Origin: Rhynchopus sp. YZ270_cl-10
Lineage: Eukaryota; Euglenozoa; Diplonemea; Diplonemida; Diplonemidae
Assembly: GCA_964035575.1 (NCBI GenBank)
Contig: OZ037833.1
Coordinates: 2,108,001 to 2,172,000 of the forward strand
DNA: 64,000 nucleotides
Reading direction: 5' to 3'
Shown: positions 30,100 through 41,930 of the stretch, piece after piece
How the letters are laid out: each line of letters begins with the position of its first letter
Position numbering within the stretch: the stretch's first letter is position 1
Made by a program: the position numbers and the translations under genes
The notes under the pieces: model-generated
Told to the model about the DNA's origin: nothing
What the model saw: the letters and a program-made list of their open reading frames with translations, nothing else
Database searches by the model: none

Positions 30100-30636
30100 C
30101 AGGGGACATTGGTAGTTTGAGATTTTGAAAAAAAAGCCGGTGTGAGCCAAAAAAGCCGGTGTGAGGCAATTTTTTTTTCCCCACGCATTTTTGGCAGAGA
30201 CCTCCACAACTCTTTCCCCTCCGCGCCCTTGTCTAACCATATGGCATCAAAACTTTTCTGGCGAAGCCACGGTACGCAACATTTCAAAAATTGTGACATA
30301 AAATCGCACGCTTTTATAGCCAAACTATGGTAAAGGTAGCTGTGACTATGGCCTAGGGTAGAGCTGTGGGCTACCGCTCGTCATTTTTAGCTGCGCCGCA
30401 GGCGCACGGTACGCTACTTTTTTATGAGAGTTGCAAACATCTATTTCTTTTGATTGAACGGACCGATTGGTCTTTGTGGTGGGGTCACATGCACATAAGA
30501 AACCGCTACAGATGTGGTTGTAGCCTTGTATGAGGAGATAAAATTCAGAAAAAAATTCAAAAATCTGCCTTTTTCTTTTTTTTTTTTTTTTTTCTCAAAA
30601 TCCCACACCGGCACACCGGCATACTAATGTCCCCTG
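30100..30636. mobile_element. hAT-type element, family 3, copy 2
   Basis: 537 bp with ends CAGGGGACATT / AATGTCCCCTG and a perfect 8-bp duplication AAAACTAT (30092-30099, 30637-30644). Inverted relative to 24975-25549. Carries the shared module CGCCGCAGGCGCACGGTACG at 30394-30413. Confidence 0.9.
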
Positions 30637-31047
30637 AAAACTATGTCAGCATGTATCCCCACGTAGTAATCCACGTTTTATTTTTTCTCGGGGAGTCACA
30701 TCTTTGTTTTGTAGCATCATCGTTGGGGGGCACTTAATTTTTAAAGAGGGGTTATTTTTAAACCGTCTCAGTAGGGTAGCATAACAGACGGTATATCTCC
30801 CTCCAAATAACTGGGTGCAGCAGGGAATGGAACATGAGGGCATTCTAGTCTGATGCACAGAAAAAAATAAAAATCCACCCCCCCCCCCCCCCCTCCCCCA
30901 TCTTCAGATAAAAAGAGCAGAGCTTTGAGGACTGAAAAACAAAACAATTTTTTTTTAAAGTATGTAGGATGGATCTAAGCCTCATGCGCTTTAGTCACCG
31001 TAAAAGACATTAACGCCAAAAGAGGGGGGGAAAAAGGTTGAAAGGTT

Positions 31048-31078
31048 GCAATACAAAGCCCTCTCGTGACAGTGTACC
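31048..31078 (-). repeat. Stem-loop family E, copy 4
   Basis: CAATACAAAGCCCTCTCGTG, then ACAGTGTACC. Confidence 0.7.
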
Positions 31079-31347
31079 CAGAAGAAGAACAAAAAAAAAA
31101 ATTTTTTTTTTGAAATCCTACAGACACGCCTGCTTCGGGTGGGGGCATTGCCTGTAAGAGCTCTCTGCAAAAGAAAAGAATTTTTTTCTTTTGAAAAAAA
31201 ATACAAAAATATTGCTGGACAAATCAGTTGTTTGCATTGGTAAGATGATCTTCAGTCTCAAACTTAAGCCACCTTGCCAATAATAATAAAATTAGTGCAA
31301 ACATCTAGGATGCAAGCACATACATATATATGGGGGAGATGGGAGGC

Positions 31348-31384
31348 AAGATGAACCTAAACCATGCTGGGTTTAGGGGATCTT
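31348..31384 (-). repeat. Stem-loop family A, copy 16
   Basis: AAGATGAACCTAAACC, loop ATGCT, GGGTTTAGGGGATCTT: the most nearly perfect palindrome of the family. Confidence 0.7.
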
Positions 31385-31807
31385 CATAAGGAAATAACAA
31401 AAAAAGGGGATTTGTGGAAGATGAGCGTTTTTTTTATTTTGCTTCACCTAAGGAAAAAGGCGTATGTCATCGTAGGATAACAGAGCGGTTTTTTTTGAAC
31501 CAATACTCGGTGTGGTCCAAGATGAGCAAAATATCCTACCCCCATACATGGGTGCACTGCACTGAAGTGTAGAGAGAGAATAGTGGCGATCTCCGTTCAA
31601 TGCAAAAAAAATTGTTTCATATACTAACTATTCTACTGAATAGATGGTATAATCAGCAAAAAAAGAAAAGAAAAGAAAAGATAAAAACGTTTGTCAAGAT
31701 GGACATAACCCAAGCCTCCCCTTAGGTTCATCCTCGAAAAAGAGTCTTCTTTTTGAAAAAAAGAAAATACAAAAAAAAATACAAAATAAAAAATAAAAAA
31801 ATTGAAA

Positions 31808-31840
31808 AAGATGAAATATACCTCTCATGCATATTCATCT
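31808..31840 (-). repeat. Stem-loop family B, copy 5
   Basis: AAGATGAAATATAC, loop CTCTCAT, GCATATTCATCT. The GCATAT/ATATAC pairing is G-U on the gene strand and A-C on the other. Confidence 0.65.
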
Positions 31841-31923
31841 ATGAAAATAAGGGGGATTTAAAAAAAAAAAACTGAGCGGGGTTTGTCAGTCCAACCTATG
31901 TCGGTATATTTTTCGGAAAAAAT

Positions 31924-32221
31924 CAGGCACTCCGCTAGGTACTAAAGTTCTGTTGATTGTCAACAGAACTTTTTGAAAATGGGGGAAAAAAGAAAAAAAA
32001 AAAAAGTTCTGCTAAGTGGTTCAGACCCGTTCTACCTGTCAAAAAAGCTCAAGAGAAGAAGATATGGAGAGGTGAGTGCTTAAACGTCCCAAAAAAGTCA
32101 AAATCGGGCGTTGGTAAAAAAAAAAGTTGCGTACCGTGCGCCTGCGGCGCAAGCATGTACCCCACCAACGTGGACCATCAACAGAATATTTTCAAAATCG
32201 GAAATCCTAGCGGAGAGCCTG
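31924..32221. mobile_element. hAT-type miniature element, family 2, copy 1
   Basis: 298 bp, ends CAGGCACTCCGCTAGG / CCTAGCGGAGAGCCTG, perfect 8-bp duplication GAAAAAAT (31916-31923, 32222-32229). Subterminal palindrome AGTTCTGTTGATTGTCAACAGAACT at 31947-31971 (25 bp, arms of 12). Holds the shared module (32131-32150). Second copy inverted at 53160-53457, same length. Confidence 0.93.
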
Positions 32222-32229
32222 GAAAAAAT

Positions 32230-33891
32230 GCAAAAAAAAAAAAAAAAAAAAAGGGGGGAAGCAAATATGAAGAGGATCTCTAAAGCAAAGGGCTAAAAAG
32301 ATCCGGAGGAGGAAGCACAAAGGCAGTCAGGGTTAAGGAGAGCGTGGAGATATTTTTCTAAAAAAAAAGGGGATTTTTTGTTTTTGTTTTGTTTAAGGGA
32401 TGGGGAGTGGAGCCAGCTTCCTCTGCGTAAGCTAAAAAACCCCCCGGAGGCTTTAAAAAAAAAGAAGAAATAGAAATAGAAAAGAAAGGAAAGAAAAGGT
32501 GATTGGGAAGAGAGAACTAGGAGTAACGATGTGGGTCACCCTTCTCTCCCCCCCTTTCGGTCTTACTTGCTCTTTTTTTTTTCCCCCTCTTTTTTTTTCC
32601 CTCCGCGTTTTTTTTTTTTTCGCATTCATTTTGAAGGGGGATTTTTTTTTGTGAAATATTTGGGCTATTTCGGTTGGGCCTTTGCAAAAAATATAAAAAA
32701 TAAAAATAAATGTCGCATCAAAGAAAGAAAGAAAAACCATAAATTAAAGAATTTTTTTTTTTTTTGAAAGATGAATGTACCTCACTCATCTAAAGGAGAA
32801 AAAAAGGAGTAGAACAGAAAACAGCCAAAGTGTGCAAAGTGTCAAAAATAATAAGGTGTTAACACAAGAAAGAACAGGTGCAGTTTTACACACTGTCACT
32901 TTTTTCCTAATAATATAATAAAAGCAGTGGTCATATTTTTGTTGGATCGACAATCTCCTACCGAGGTAGGATTTTTTTAAAACAAAAAGGATATGGGGTT
33001 TATTTGTTTTGCCTCAGAGTAGCAAAAAAAAACCCTTCTATCTCCCCATGACATGGGAGTCGTGTTATCATACCCGATTGTTAGAAAAAAATCTCAATTT
33101 TTCGCGAGTTTTTTTTTTTTGAAAGAATTGGTAATGTGTCGACGGAAGGGGTCATTTTTAGACACCTCACCTTTTTTTCTTCCCCTTCTCTGTGTGAGCT
33201 CCACGCAATTTTTTTTTTAAAGTTTTAGACAACCACAGTGAAAAAATTCTGGCTCTGGTTCATTGCAGCCTATCCCCCCCTCAGACGCTGTTCGAGGCAT
33301 GCGGAGAAAATAGGTCTTTAATAATGCATGAACGTCCTGTGGTTATACAACAAACCTTAAATAAAACCCGGTAACACTGAGAAAGCGAAAGCCCCGTATA
33401 GTAAAGAAAGGATTTTGCAAAAAGAAAAGAAGAAAAAAAAAAAAAAAAAGGACGGTGGACAACACATCTAGCTCTCTATCCTAGAGGTTGTGTTCAAATT
33501 TCACATTCGTGGCAAGGCATTTCTGTCTGTAACTACCAAGTAATCAAATAAATGAAAAATTGAAAGGAAAAAAAAAGGGGGCGATCCTGTGTATTAGGCA
33601 CAGTCAACTTTATATAAAACCTCCCCAAGGATTTTTGCAAAATAAAAAAAAAAAATGCAAAAACGGGAATTGGGAGGGAAAACAACGTCCTTTTTTTTTA
33701 GCCCTACTTTTAAATAAAGAAAAGTTGGGTAATGTGCGTAAGCCTCTTCTCTCTCGCTTTACGCCAAAAAAAATGCACAAAAAATACACGATGCACAACT
33801 TTAAAAAAAAATGTTTTTTTTTGGGATTTGATAAATTTACTCAAGGAAAGAGATGTAAGAGAATTCTCGTCATTTTTTTCATTATATTTCT
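32230..33891. other. Gene-free, low complexity
   Basis: A family B stem-loop (32768-32793) and a family F remnant (32940-32972). The rest is poly-A/T and GA-rich sequence without supported features. Confidence 0.5.
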
Positions 33892-35136
33892 TTAGACCTG
33901 CGACTCGCAGGCAAGCAGGCAGACCCCTTGCTGACAGAGTGCGCACCGGCTTGTTGCGGTGTGGCTTCTTGGCTGATAGACCGGAATGTCTCCTTCTCTG
34001 ATGGGCTGCGACTTGAGGTTGTAGGAGTGGAGGAAGGTTCCGCGTGGGTCGCGAATGCTTCTGGCAGCGAAGGAGATTTTGAGCACAAAGAGTCCAAACT
34101 TGGTCTGGTCGAGGTTAACCAAACGCCGTGCCTCTTCCACGGTTTTGTACTCAAAGAAGCCAAATACAGTAGGGTTTTTTCTGTCTCCACACAACCGAAC
34201 CTTCGACAACTCACCACACTGCGACGCCAGCATCAGCAACTCCTGCTCCGAAATCCGTGTATCAATCCCGCACACATACACTGTTCTCGCCTTCGCTGTT
34301 TCCAACTCTAATTCCGACGAAGCATCGTTCCCTTCACGCTGTACTCTTGCGGTAGGCGAGGATGCGGCGGTCCCAGGGGCCTGCGTTTTCTTTGGTGCAT
34401 CCTTTTTGTTTGCCCTTCTGGTTGCTTGAGAGAGAGCAGCGATGCAGGCGGAGAGGGGTTGGAGGCAGCGTTCTCTGGACCCCATTGCGTCGACCTGGTC
34501 ACCCGAGACGGTGCGTACAAGGCTTTCGAGTTCTGCAGCGTATGCAGGGAATTTCTTTACAATACGCCTCGCGTTGGTCAAAATGAAGGATTTGAGGCTC
34601 GAAAAGCAATGAAAATGCGCCGTGCTTCTCTCAAGCAACGCAGCGCAAAAACTTCTCGCAGAGGCCTCTGTAAACCGCTTTGAACGCATCAAAACCGTCG
34701 CCAGCTCGACTGCAGAGGTCTTCAACTCTACCTCCTCATGAAAGGCGTCTTCATCCTCCAGCAGCACTTCACGCTGCGCAATCGCTACACAAACGCTCGC
34801 AAGCCGGGCTGCAATGCAATCCGTCGATGTCTTCACATCCCCGGTCAACGTCATCGACAACAGCTCCTCAACAACGCGGAGCGGGGAGGGCAGGTTCCGT
34901 ACTGGCTGCTCCAACGGCATTTCCACCATCTCTAGGTTGCTCGAGAGAAGCTTGATCACCTTTTCATCGCTGGTCACCTCTAGTGTTTTTGCAAGCGAAT
35001 GAATTTCATCAGGAAACCAATTGCACGACCGCCCGCCCGATGAGCTCGTTGAGTCCGACGCCTCTGTGCACTCCCCATCCAAGGCACCATCGTAACGTTG
35101 TGCAACCGTGTGCATGATCCCATACAAACACGCCAT
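33892..35136 (-). CDS. RRM-domain RNA-binding protein, CID/PABP-interacting-like
   Basis: 414 residues from the ATG at 35136 (MACLYGIMHTVAQR). A longer frame starting at a GTG (35193) is less likely because an acceptor lies between the two. The N-terminal two thirds is helical, with a MIF4G/PAIP1-like look that I cannot prove. A single RRM follows (RTVYVCGIDTRISEQELLML, with RNP2 VYVCGI and RNP1 VFGFFEY). The spacing and the G-x-L-S-K-V-R-L-C-G-D stretch resemble plant CID8-13 RRMs. The tail is Cys-containing (CALCQQGVCLLACES). Likely role: binding mRNA or poly(A)-binding protein to tune translation or stability. Confidence 0.8.
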   Translation of the reverse strand: MACLYGIMHTVAQRYDGALDGECTEASDSTSSSGGRSCNWFPDEIHSLAKTLEVTSDEKVIKLLSSNLEMVEMPLEQPVRNLPSPLRVVEELLSMTLTGDVKTSTDCIAARLASVCVAIAQREVLLEDEDAFHEEVELKTSAVELATVLMRSKRFTEASARSFCAALLERSTAHFHCFSSLKSFILTNARRIVKKFPAYAAELESLVRTVSGDQVDAMGSRERCLQPLSACIAALSQATRRANKKDAPKKTQAPGTAASSPTARVQREGNDASSELELETAKARTVYVCGIDTRISEQELLMLASQCGELSKVRLCGDRKNPTVFGFFEYKTVEEARRLVNLDQTKFGLFVLKISFAARSIRDPRGTFLHSYNLKSQPIREGDIPVYQPRSHTATSRCALCQQGVCLLACESQV

Positions 35137-35150
35137 GTTGTCCGACTCAC

Positions 35151-35153
35151 CTA
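35151..35153 (-). other. Splice acceptor upstream of the RRM gene
   Basis: CTTCTTCTTCTGTAG on the gene strand, 14 nt before the chosen ATG. Confidence 0.5.
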
Positions 35154-35473
35154 CAGAAGAAGAAGCAGAAGCAGCAGCCCCTGCATGCGACACCGCGTGG
35201 CTTGAAATTGTAAAACCGGTAAATATGATGGAGACGAAAAGAAGGGGGGGTTTTTTTGTTTACGCCGAAAGAGCAATGCCCTCCAGTCCGAGTTGTCTCA
35301 AAAGAGAGACGATGAGGGGAACGGTAAGGTAGAGTGGGGGAAGCGATGCAGGTGCCGACGGGGGAGTTAGGGGTGTGTGTTGTCGGGTTTGGTGGCGATG
35401 CCTAGGGAAATTATCTGTTTGGTTGGTTGGTTGGTTGGTTTGGGAGCTAGAGAACGGCATAAAGTAGTACTGT

Positions 35474-35526
35474 TGGTGTGGCCGACCAAAGTAGCACAAA
35501 AATAGCACACCCTTTCAGCCACACCA
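35474..35526. mobile_element. 53-bp TIR element, TGGTGTGGC family
   Basis: TGGTGTGGCCGA / TTCAGCCACACCA with flanks AGTACTGT (35466-35473) and AGTACGGT (35527-35534), an 8-bp duplication with one change. It keeps a few AGCACAAAAATAGCAC bases of the interior of the long relative at 11119. Confidence 0.65.
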
Positions 35527-35990
35527 AGTACGGTTCTTTGTATTCAATCATGTTTGAAAAATAAAAAGATCGTTGCATTACCACTACGATTCTGCTGCAC
35601 TCTCACGAACCTTAAAGAAAAACGGCGTCTGAGGGAAGGTGCTGTGTCTTCAGGATGATATTCTGCAACAGAGCTGCGTCAACTTTTGTTAGGTTGGTTG
35701 GAAATGAAGTTGTAAGCTTGTCAAAGGGGGGGTTGGGGTAGAGAGAAAAGGGTTTCCTCTTTTTTTTTGATGCAATTTGTTTTTTTGTATGGTTAATATA
35801 AAAAGAAAAGCTTAAACAAAAAGACAAACAAAAAAAAAGAAAGCCTGGTAAAGATAACGAGAAAGGTTTAAATGAAAAGACAAAAATAAAAAGATGCAAT
35901 AAACATGCACAAAATAACGTTGAGTGTGGGGTGTGGGGAAGGGTTGGAAAGGGTGGGGGAAAGCAATAAAAGAAAAGCAAAGGTTGGAAA

Positions 35991-36025
35991 AAGATGGATG
36001 CGCCTCACAAGACAACACTCATCTT
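35991..36025 (-). repeat. Stem-loop family B, copy 7
   Basis: AAGATGGATGCGCCTC, spacer, AACACTCATCTT. Confidence 0.6.
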
Positions 36026-36061
36026 TTAAAAAAAAGAAAAATAAAAAAGAGAAAATATTGT

Positions 36062-36095
36062 AAGATGATCCTAAGCCTCTCCATCCTTAGTCACC
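36062..36095 (-). repeat. Stem-loop family A, copy 18
   Basis: AAGATGATCCTAAGCCTC, loop TCCAT, CCTTAGTCACC; preceded by TTGT. Confidence 0.75.
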
Positions 36096-36975
36096 CGTAA
36101 CCAATAAAATAAAACATAGATTAGAACGGTAAGGAGAAAACATCCAGCGTGATCCAATCACCGAACGCACCTTGTAGTGGAAGAAAAAAACCGATTATTT
36201 TTTTTTGTAAATTCCACATTACTTCTGACACGAAACCGCCCAAACTGACAGAATAATGTGAGAACCCACTGGAACTCCACCCCTTGCACTTGGTACCAAA
36301 ATCAAGACGGGACGGTTCGTTTTTTTGTTGTGTCGACAATCACCTGCTAGTGCAGGATCTGTACTCAATTTTTTTTTTTTTGTACAAGCCCTTCCGATCT
36401 GATTAACGGACCCAAATCTAACACCTCCCCAGGTGGAGAGTATCAATACTTCATCGACACAAACAACAGGAAACAGGATGAAATTATTCACCCCAGAAAC
36501 CTACAAAAAAAAATCATTAGATGAACATAGTGCGGAACATCCCACCAAAGAACTGCTTCCGAGTTTTTTTTGTTGTTTTATTGTCTCAGAAAAAAAGGCG
36601 CAGAAATAGACAAAAATTTCCTCCAAAAAAAATGAACCATTTTTTAAGTGCGGTTCAAAAAAATAGAATACCCATAAAGAAAAAAAGGGGGAAAAAACAA
36701 AGAAAATAGATTCGATGAATTTCGCAACTTATTCTTAAACGACATAGGCAGCAACATTGGTTTCGTTTAGACTCCTAGAAAGCCTTCTACGAGCAGGGTG
36801 AGAAAGATAAACAATACAATGAAGCATGGAGAGAAGATTTTCCTCTTCTTTTTTTGAGATGAACACAATCTCGCATCTGTCAAAAAAATAGAGGAAAAAA
36901 AAAAATATCGAGTGAGTAAACAAACAAAACGTGTAAAATGCATAACGGTGTGTGTACACACTCCCATCCTCTACC

Positions 36976-37066
36976 CACAACTGAGAATAAGACTCGGGGA
37001 CCCGGTCTATTCTCAGCCGGACTGGGACCTGGACCCAGGGACCGGAAACCCGGCTTATTCTCAGCT
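36976..37066. repeat. 91-bp foldback palindrome
   Basis: CACAACTGAGAATAAG against CTTATTCTCAGCTGTG, with an inner CTATTCTCAG that can also pair with the left arm; the centre is rich in GGACC/GGGACC. Confidence 0.7.
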
Positions 37067-37909
37067 GTGTCTCTACTGCCTAAAGGGGAAAAGGGTGGTA
37101 CACAATCACACCATTTGGGTGGAAATCAGGCACGTACCAGAAGAAGAAAATAAAAGCGGTGTGCGGTTATTTCTCTCCTGGACAAAAAAAAAGGGGTGGG
37201 AAGGATATGGGGGAATAATTGGACAAAAGAAAGATGAATATAAAGAAATGGTTTGAAAAAAACGGATGGAACCTAAGCCTCTGCTCCATCCTTCATCAGG
37301 ATACTGACAGTATCCTTTAGAGAAAGAGAAAGAAAGTGACGAAAAAAATTGAAATATAGATAGGCCCCTCACGGGACGCACACCACAAAAAAAGGAAATC
37401 GCTCTCCCGGTTCCCTTCATTTTTTTTGTGACAAAATATTGGAAATAGCGTATTGAAAGCTTTTTAGAATCAGTACGTCTCTCTTTCTTGATTCATTTAT
37501 TTTGAACCAGCAGCAGACCTGTATGTTTCCCTTAGGGGTAAGTTTTTTTGGTCTAGCGCTTTTTGACCTGAGTTTTCCCCAGGCCAATATATTGTGTTTT
37601 TTGGTAAAAGGGGATTACCTCAACACCAAAAAAAAAAAAAACTCCTTTTTTTTTGTAGATAATATATGAAACTGAAAACAAAACAAAACAAAGAAAAAAA
37701 CGAAAATTGGTGCGATTATCATAAGAGTTACTTATTTAGGTCACCTTGAAAAAAAGAAGGGTCGAAAAACTTGTGGATGAAAGCGGGAATGGGGGATGGG
37801 GAAAGTGGCAAAAGTATGGAGTCAGAAAGACAGTGAAAAAAATTGTGGATATGACGATTGAAGACTACGGCAAAAAACACAAAGGGTTGGGGGGAGATGA
37901 AGGTGCACA

Positions 37910-38053
37910 GCGGACTAGTCAGAGGACTACTAGTGAAACTACTCGTCATAACAACTGAGTGCTAAACTAGTAGTGGTACTGGTATTACACTAGTCGTAAA
38001 ACACTAGTCATTTGGACAAGAAGAACTAGCAGTAGTCCCCCTGACTCGTCCGC
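37910..38053. repeat. TIR unit rich in ACTAGT
   Basis: The ends GCGGACTAGTCAGAGGACTA and CAGTAGTCCCCCTGACTCGT plus CCGC are inverted. About six ACTAGT or near-ACTAGT hexamers lie inside. No target duplication is readable. Confidence 0.55.
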
Positions 38054-38812
38054 CATGTGACGAAGGAAACTGTGAACTATACTTTGCTGTTGGCTTCACG
38101 AAAAAGCCGAATTTTTTGAATAAAAATGCGTTGTGTAACAAGGTAAAAATACATCTCAAGGGGGAAAAAAAGAAAAAAAAGACCAATGCCGGGTGTAATA
38201 GTGTTCCAGGATTTTTTGTGTTTCTGTTTTTTTTTGTTTTTTTTTTTTTGCTTTGTTGCGTCATCCTCTGCACAGCAGACGATAACAATAACTTTTTTTG
38301 AACAGATGGGCTTTTTTGTCCCTAACTCTCTTCCAACCAGCAAAAAATCCTTGTGGTTGTGGTTTTGGAAGTGATTCACACTCACTCGGTGAAAAAAAAA
38401 AAAATACTTTTTTTCCGTTGTTCTTTTTTTATGCAAAATTCGCACTACCTTCAAAAAAAATTGAGGTAGAGTTTCAATCTTACAATGTCTTGCTTTTGTT
38501 TCTTTCGCACAAAAGCATGTCATATGTGATACACAATTGTAAATATAGTCTGACTCTCAAATGGTACAAAGGACTTGGGGCGGGGGGGAGGGCATGAACC
38601 TACGCTTGATTATGTTGTGATATACCCTGGTGTTGCATTTCCTTTTAGCCTTTTGGAATATGGACAACAACCTCATTTAAAAGCGGTGTCACGTCTTAGT
38701 ATGCTACAGTCAGGATGGTCACGTGGTTCGTTGGTTGGTCTGGGGTAGGGAGGGGGGTGGGAGGGGAACGGAGAGCAACGCATGTATCTTCATTATTGGT
38801 ACCCCAGAAATC

Positions 38813-38856
<44 letters not shown>

Positions 38857-38860
38857 GAAG

Positions 38861-40018
38861 TACGCAAGCAGGCTTTGCGCTAATTTTTGGCCCTTGGCCC
38901 GGGATTTTTGGATATTTTTGTGGTGCGTTTTTTTTTTGCAAACCGGGGTTTCCTTAAGAAAACCAGAGAATCTCATAGTTCATAGGAAGGGTACTTTAGA
39001 GTGTTTTTGTACACACATGTGACCCCACCGTGGAGAGCAATCGGCTCGCGCAATCAAAAGAAAGCAGAGAAAAGGGAAAATAAAAAAGAAAAAAGTTGGG
39101 TACCGTGCGCCTGCGGCGCTACCTGTTCCCTACCCTACTTTATTTCTAAATATGATGTACTTATGTACAGTGTTCATTTTCTTTTGAGTACGACAATGCG
39201 CTGCTGAACCGTCTCCACCCTCGCTGCGTGAGGGCGGCACCCCTCCGAGGCTATAACCGTCCTGGTTTTTGTTCTCACTCTTCTCTGTGGTCACAGAAAC
39301 CCCATAGCTTCTTCAGTTCATTGGTGCTTGCAGTCAAAACACCACAATTTCATGCCAAGTTGGGTTTTCAGACTGAAAATGACCCTTGTTTACGGTATGG
39401 GTTCATATTTTGTGAAAATGTAAGTCACTGAAATTTTGTCCATTTTTCCGTATATCCCCCACCACAAGCCGGGATTGGTTCGGAAATGCAACAAAACGAC
39501 CTCTTGGGCGGAAAAAAAAAAGGAAATTTACGCACTTTTTGAGACCGGGGTTTCCTTACTAAAACCGGAGGAATCTCATAGTTCATAGTAAGGGTACTTT
39601 AGAGTGTTTTTGGACACGCATGTGACCCCACCGTGGAGAGCAATCGGCTCGCGCAATCAAAAGAAAGCAGAGAAAAGGGAAAAGAAAAAAGTTGGGTACC
39701 GTGCGCCTGCGGCGCTACCTGTTGCCAACAGCCAGTCAAAAACACCGCAATTTCATCTGAATTTGGGTTTTCAGACTGAAAATGCCCCTTGTTTAGGAGT
39801 ATGGGTTCATATTTTGTGAAAATTTAAGTCACTAAAATTTTGTCCATTTTCCCGAATATGCCCCACCACAGCCCGGGATTGGCTCGGAAATGCCACAAAA
39901 CACTGTTTTTTCACCCCCAGACGTAACCCTATTTGAGGTGCGTTTTTTTGGGCCCGAACCACGATTTTTCAGATTTTTTTCCAAAAGTTAGCGCGAAGCC
40001 TGTACGCAAGCAGTACGC
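38861..40018. mobile_element. Composite TIR unit with an internal direct duplication
   Basis: The outer inverted sequences TACGCAAGCAGGCTTTGCGC (38861) and GCGCGAAGCCTGTACGCAAG (about 39992) bound the unit. Inside, 38942-39127 repeats as 39544-39723 and 39331-39497 repeats as 39732-39900; the second unit lacks about 200 bp found in the first. Each unit carries the shared module (39101-39120 and 39697-39716) preceded by GCAATCGGCTCGCGCAATCA. No transposase is recognised. Confidence 0.7.
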
Positions 40019-41439
40019 AATATGGGGTCGTCAGGAGCACCAATTATCCCTTCTTTAAATGCTCGTTGTTTCCAAAAAGAAAGAAAAAAAAAAAAAAAAC
40101 ACAAAACAGACCTGACACTACTTGGTTACTCGCGAAAGTCAAATGTAATATATTTCGTTTTTTTTTTTTTGTGCGCCAAACCAAAACCAATATAGGGGTG
40201 ATTAGCGGCGCACTTTTTTTGGCTTTCCTTGGCAACCCATAAAATATTGATAGATTGGGTCGGTTGAGTCGATGAGGTGTGTAATGCAGGAAGCTAAAAA
40301 AAAAACAAAAGAGAAAAAAGGTTTGGTCAGATGATCTAAAACTCTGTTTAGTCGCCTTTCTTTTGCCTTTTAAAAAGCTAAATAAATGGGGCAGGGCTGT
40401 GGGGGGGGCTTTTTCTGAGCAAACTACACACTGGGAAAAATATCGAAAATACAGAGGGCTGTTTTTTTTTGGGGGGTGGTGAGGGGTTGATCACCCACCT
40501 GGAAATTTTCAAATGACCCCCCAATATTGACAGGTTCCTGACAGGATTTCCTACCCCCCCTTCCCCGTTAGGCTGAGACCTGGGGGGACGAGGGGGAAGC
40601 ATCATCGCAAAAATATAATATAAGTACTCCTTTCCGTGGGCAAGACCCTTTTGCATTGATCAATTGGAAGCGTTCTCAAGCCAGAGACGCTACACACTGC
40701 TGGGACTGCAGACCACGCACACCTTTTTTTTTGTTTTGTTTTTTTGTTTTGTTTTTTTTGCATGAAATATAGGTCCTAAGAGCGTAGACAGAGGGTACAC
40801 GAGGGTGCCAAAAAAAAAAGCTTTTTTGAGACCCTTTCACAGATGCTCAAAAGTGCCCAAAATCTAGCACAAAATTGGCCTGGAAACCGTTGAAATTACC
40901 ATCATTTCTCAGTCCTGTATGTTACGATAATTGAAAGATACATTTGACACTACATCAAAGTACATTAAAGAAAGGTCACGTTATCCAAGTCGCCGTCACG
41001 CTCTTATTCAAATGAATTATTGGGTGGCGCTACAGTATGTACTCAATGTTGGCGATGGGGGGGGTTTTTTTTTCTTTCTTTCCATCATGTAAAAGAATGG
41101 GGTTGGCGGGGAAGTATGTTTTTTTCTGTTTTTTTTTCTTTGTTTAAATTCCACCGAAAGATGCTTTGTAACAAACATCGCTCGGGCTGAAAAAAAAAGG
41201 GGTAGTTTCAAAATCAAAGCTATTTTTTTCTTCGTATCTCGAAAATAAAATGTTCTTTTTTTTTTGAAGATTATCTTACACCTCCCCTAAAACAATGCTA
41301 TGTTGTTTGATGTACAATGTCCCAATCACACTTGAAGTGGATCAGGGTGTATGTGCATTTTATTTTCACTTCAATGATTGTTTTGTTTGGGGAATCCCCT
41401 CCACACTGTCCGTATACGTTGGCTATTTTTTTCCCATTA
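40019..41439. other. Gene-free, low complexity
   Basis: One family A stem-loop at 40329-40359 (AGATGATCTAAAAC, TGTTTAGTCGCC). Otherwise nothing supportable. Confidence 0.5.
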
Positions 41440-41849
41440 GGGCACGGTAATTTTTTTTCTTGGTAAGCGTCAGACCACTTCTCAAAAAAAAGTACGCACG
41501 CACGCAAAAAAAAATTATGCAGTAAAAAAAATTATGAGTGGTGAAAAAAATTATAGAGGAAAATTACAGTGGGGGAAATACAGGCCAAAAATATTTTCCC
41601 ACCAATTTTTGCCCACAAAAAATCGGGGGAAATTTTTTTTGATTTCGGCTCTCGGGAGTATGTGTGTGCTGTGATGGGGTCAATTTGCGCTGAAAAATGT
41701 ACATTTTTTACCTAAAATACATGGTTGAGTTATTGAGGGCCCCCCTTTATAATTTTTTTTCTACCCCCCTACATAATTTTTTTCCCTGGAATCTCAAAAA
41801 AAAAAAGTACGCACGCAGACGCTTACCAAAAAGAAAAATTACCGTGCCC
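41440..41849. mobile_element. PIF/Harbinger-like miniature element
   Basis: 410 bp. Ends GGGCACGGTAATTTTT / AAAAATTACCGTGCCC, followed inward by GGTAAGCGTC / GACGCTTACC. Flanked on both sides by TTA, the 3-bp duplication typical of this superfamily. No coding content; interior A/T-rich. Confidence 0.8.
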
Positions 41850-41868
41850 TTATTTATTTCTTTTTTTT

Positions 41869-41930
41869 GATAAATTGTTGGAGTAGTGTAGTTGCCTCGG
41901 TTGTGTTGCCACAGTTGTGCAATCTCCACT
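41869..41930 (-). repeat. Stem-loop family C, copy 3
   Basis: Exact consensus copy; begins 20 bp beyond the Harbinger-like element. Confidence 0.8.

Larger units (their letters stand above)
35154..38860. other. Gene-free, palindromes and stem-loops
   Basis: Short TIR element (35474-35526), a TTGG run at 35420-35443, stem-loops at 35991, 36062, 36326 and 37264, and palindromes at 36976-37066 and 37910-38053. The rest is homopolymer-rich with no supported gene. Confidence 0.55.
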
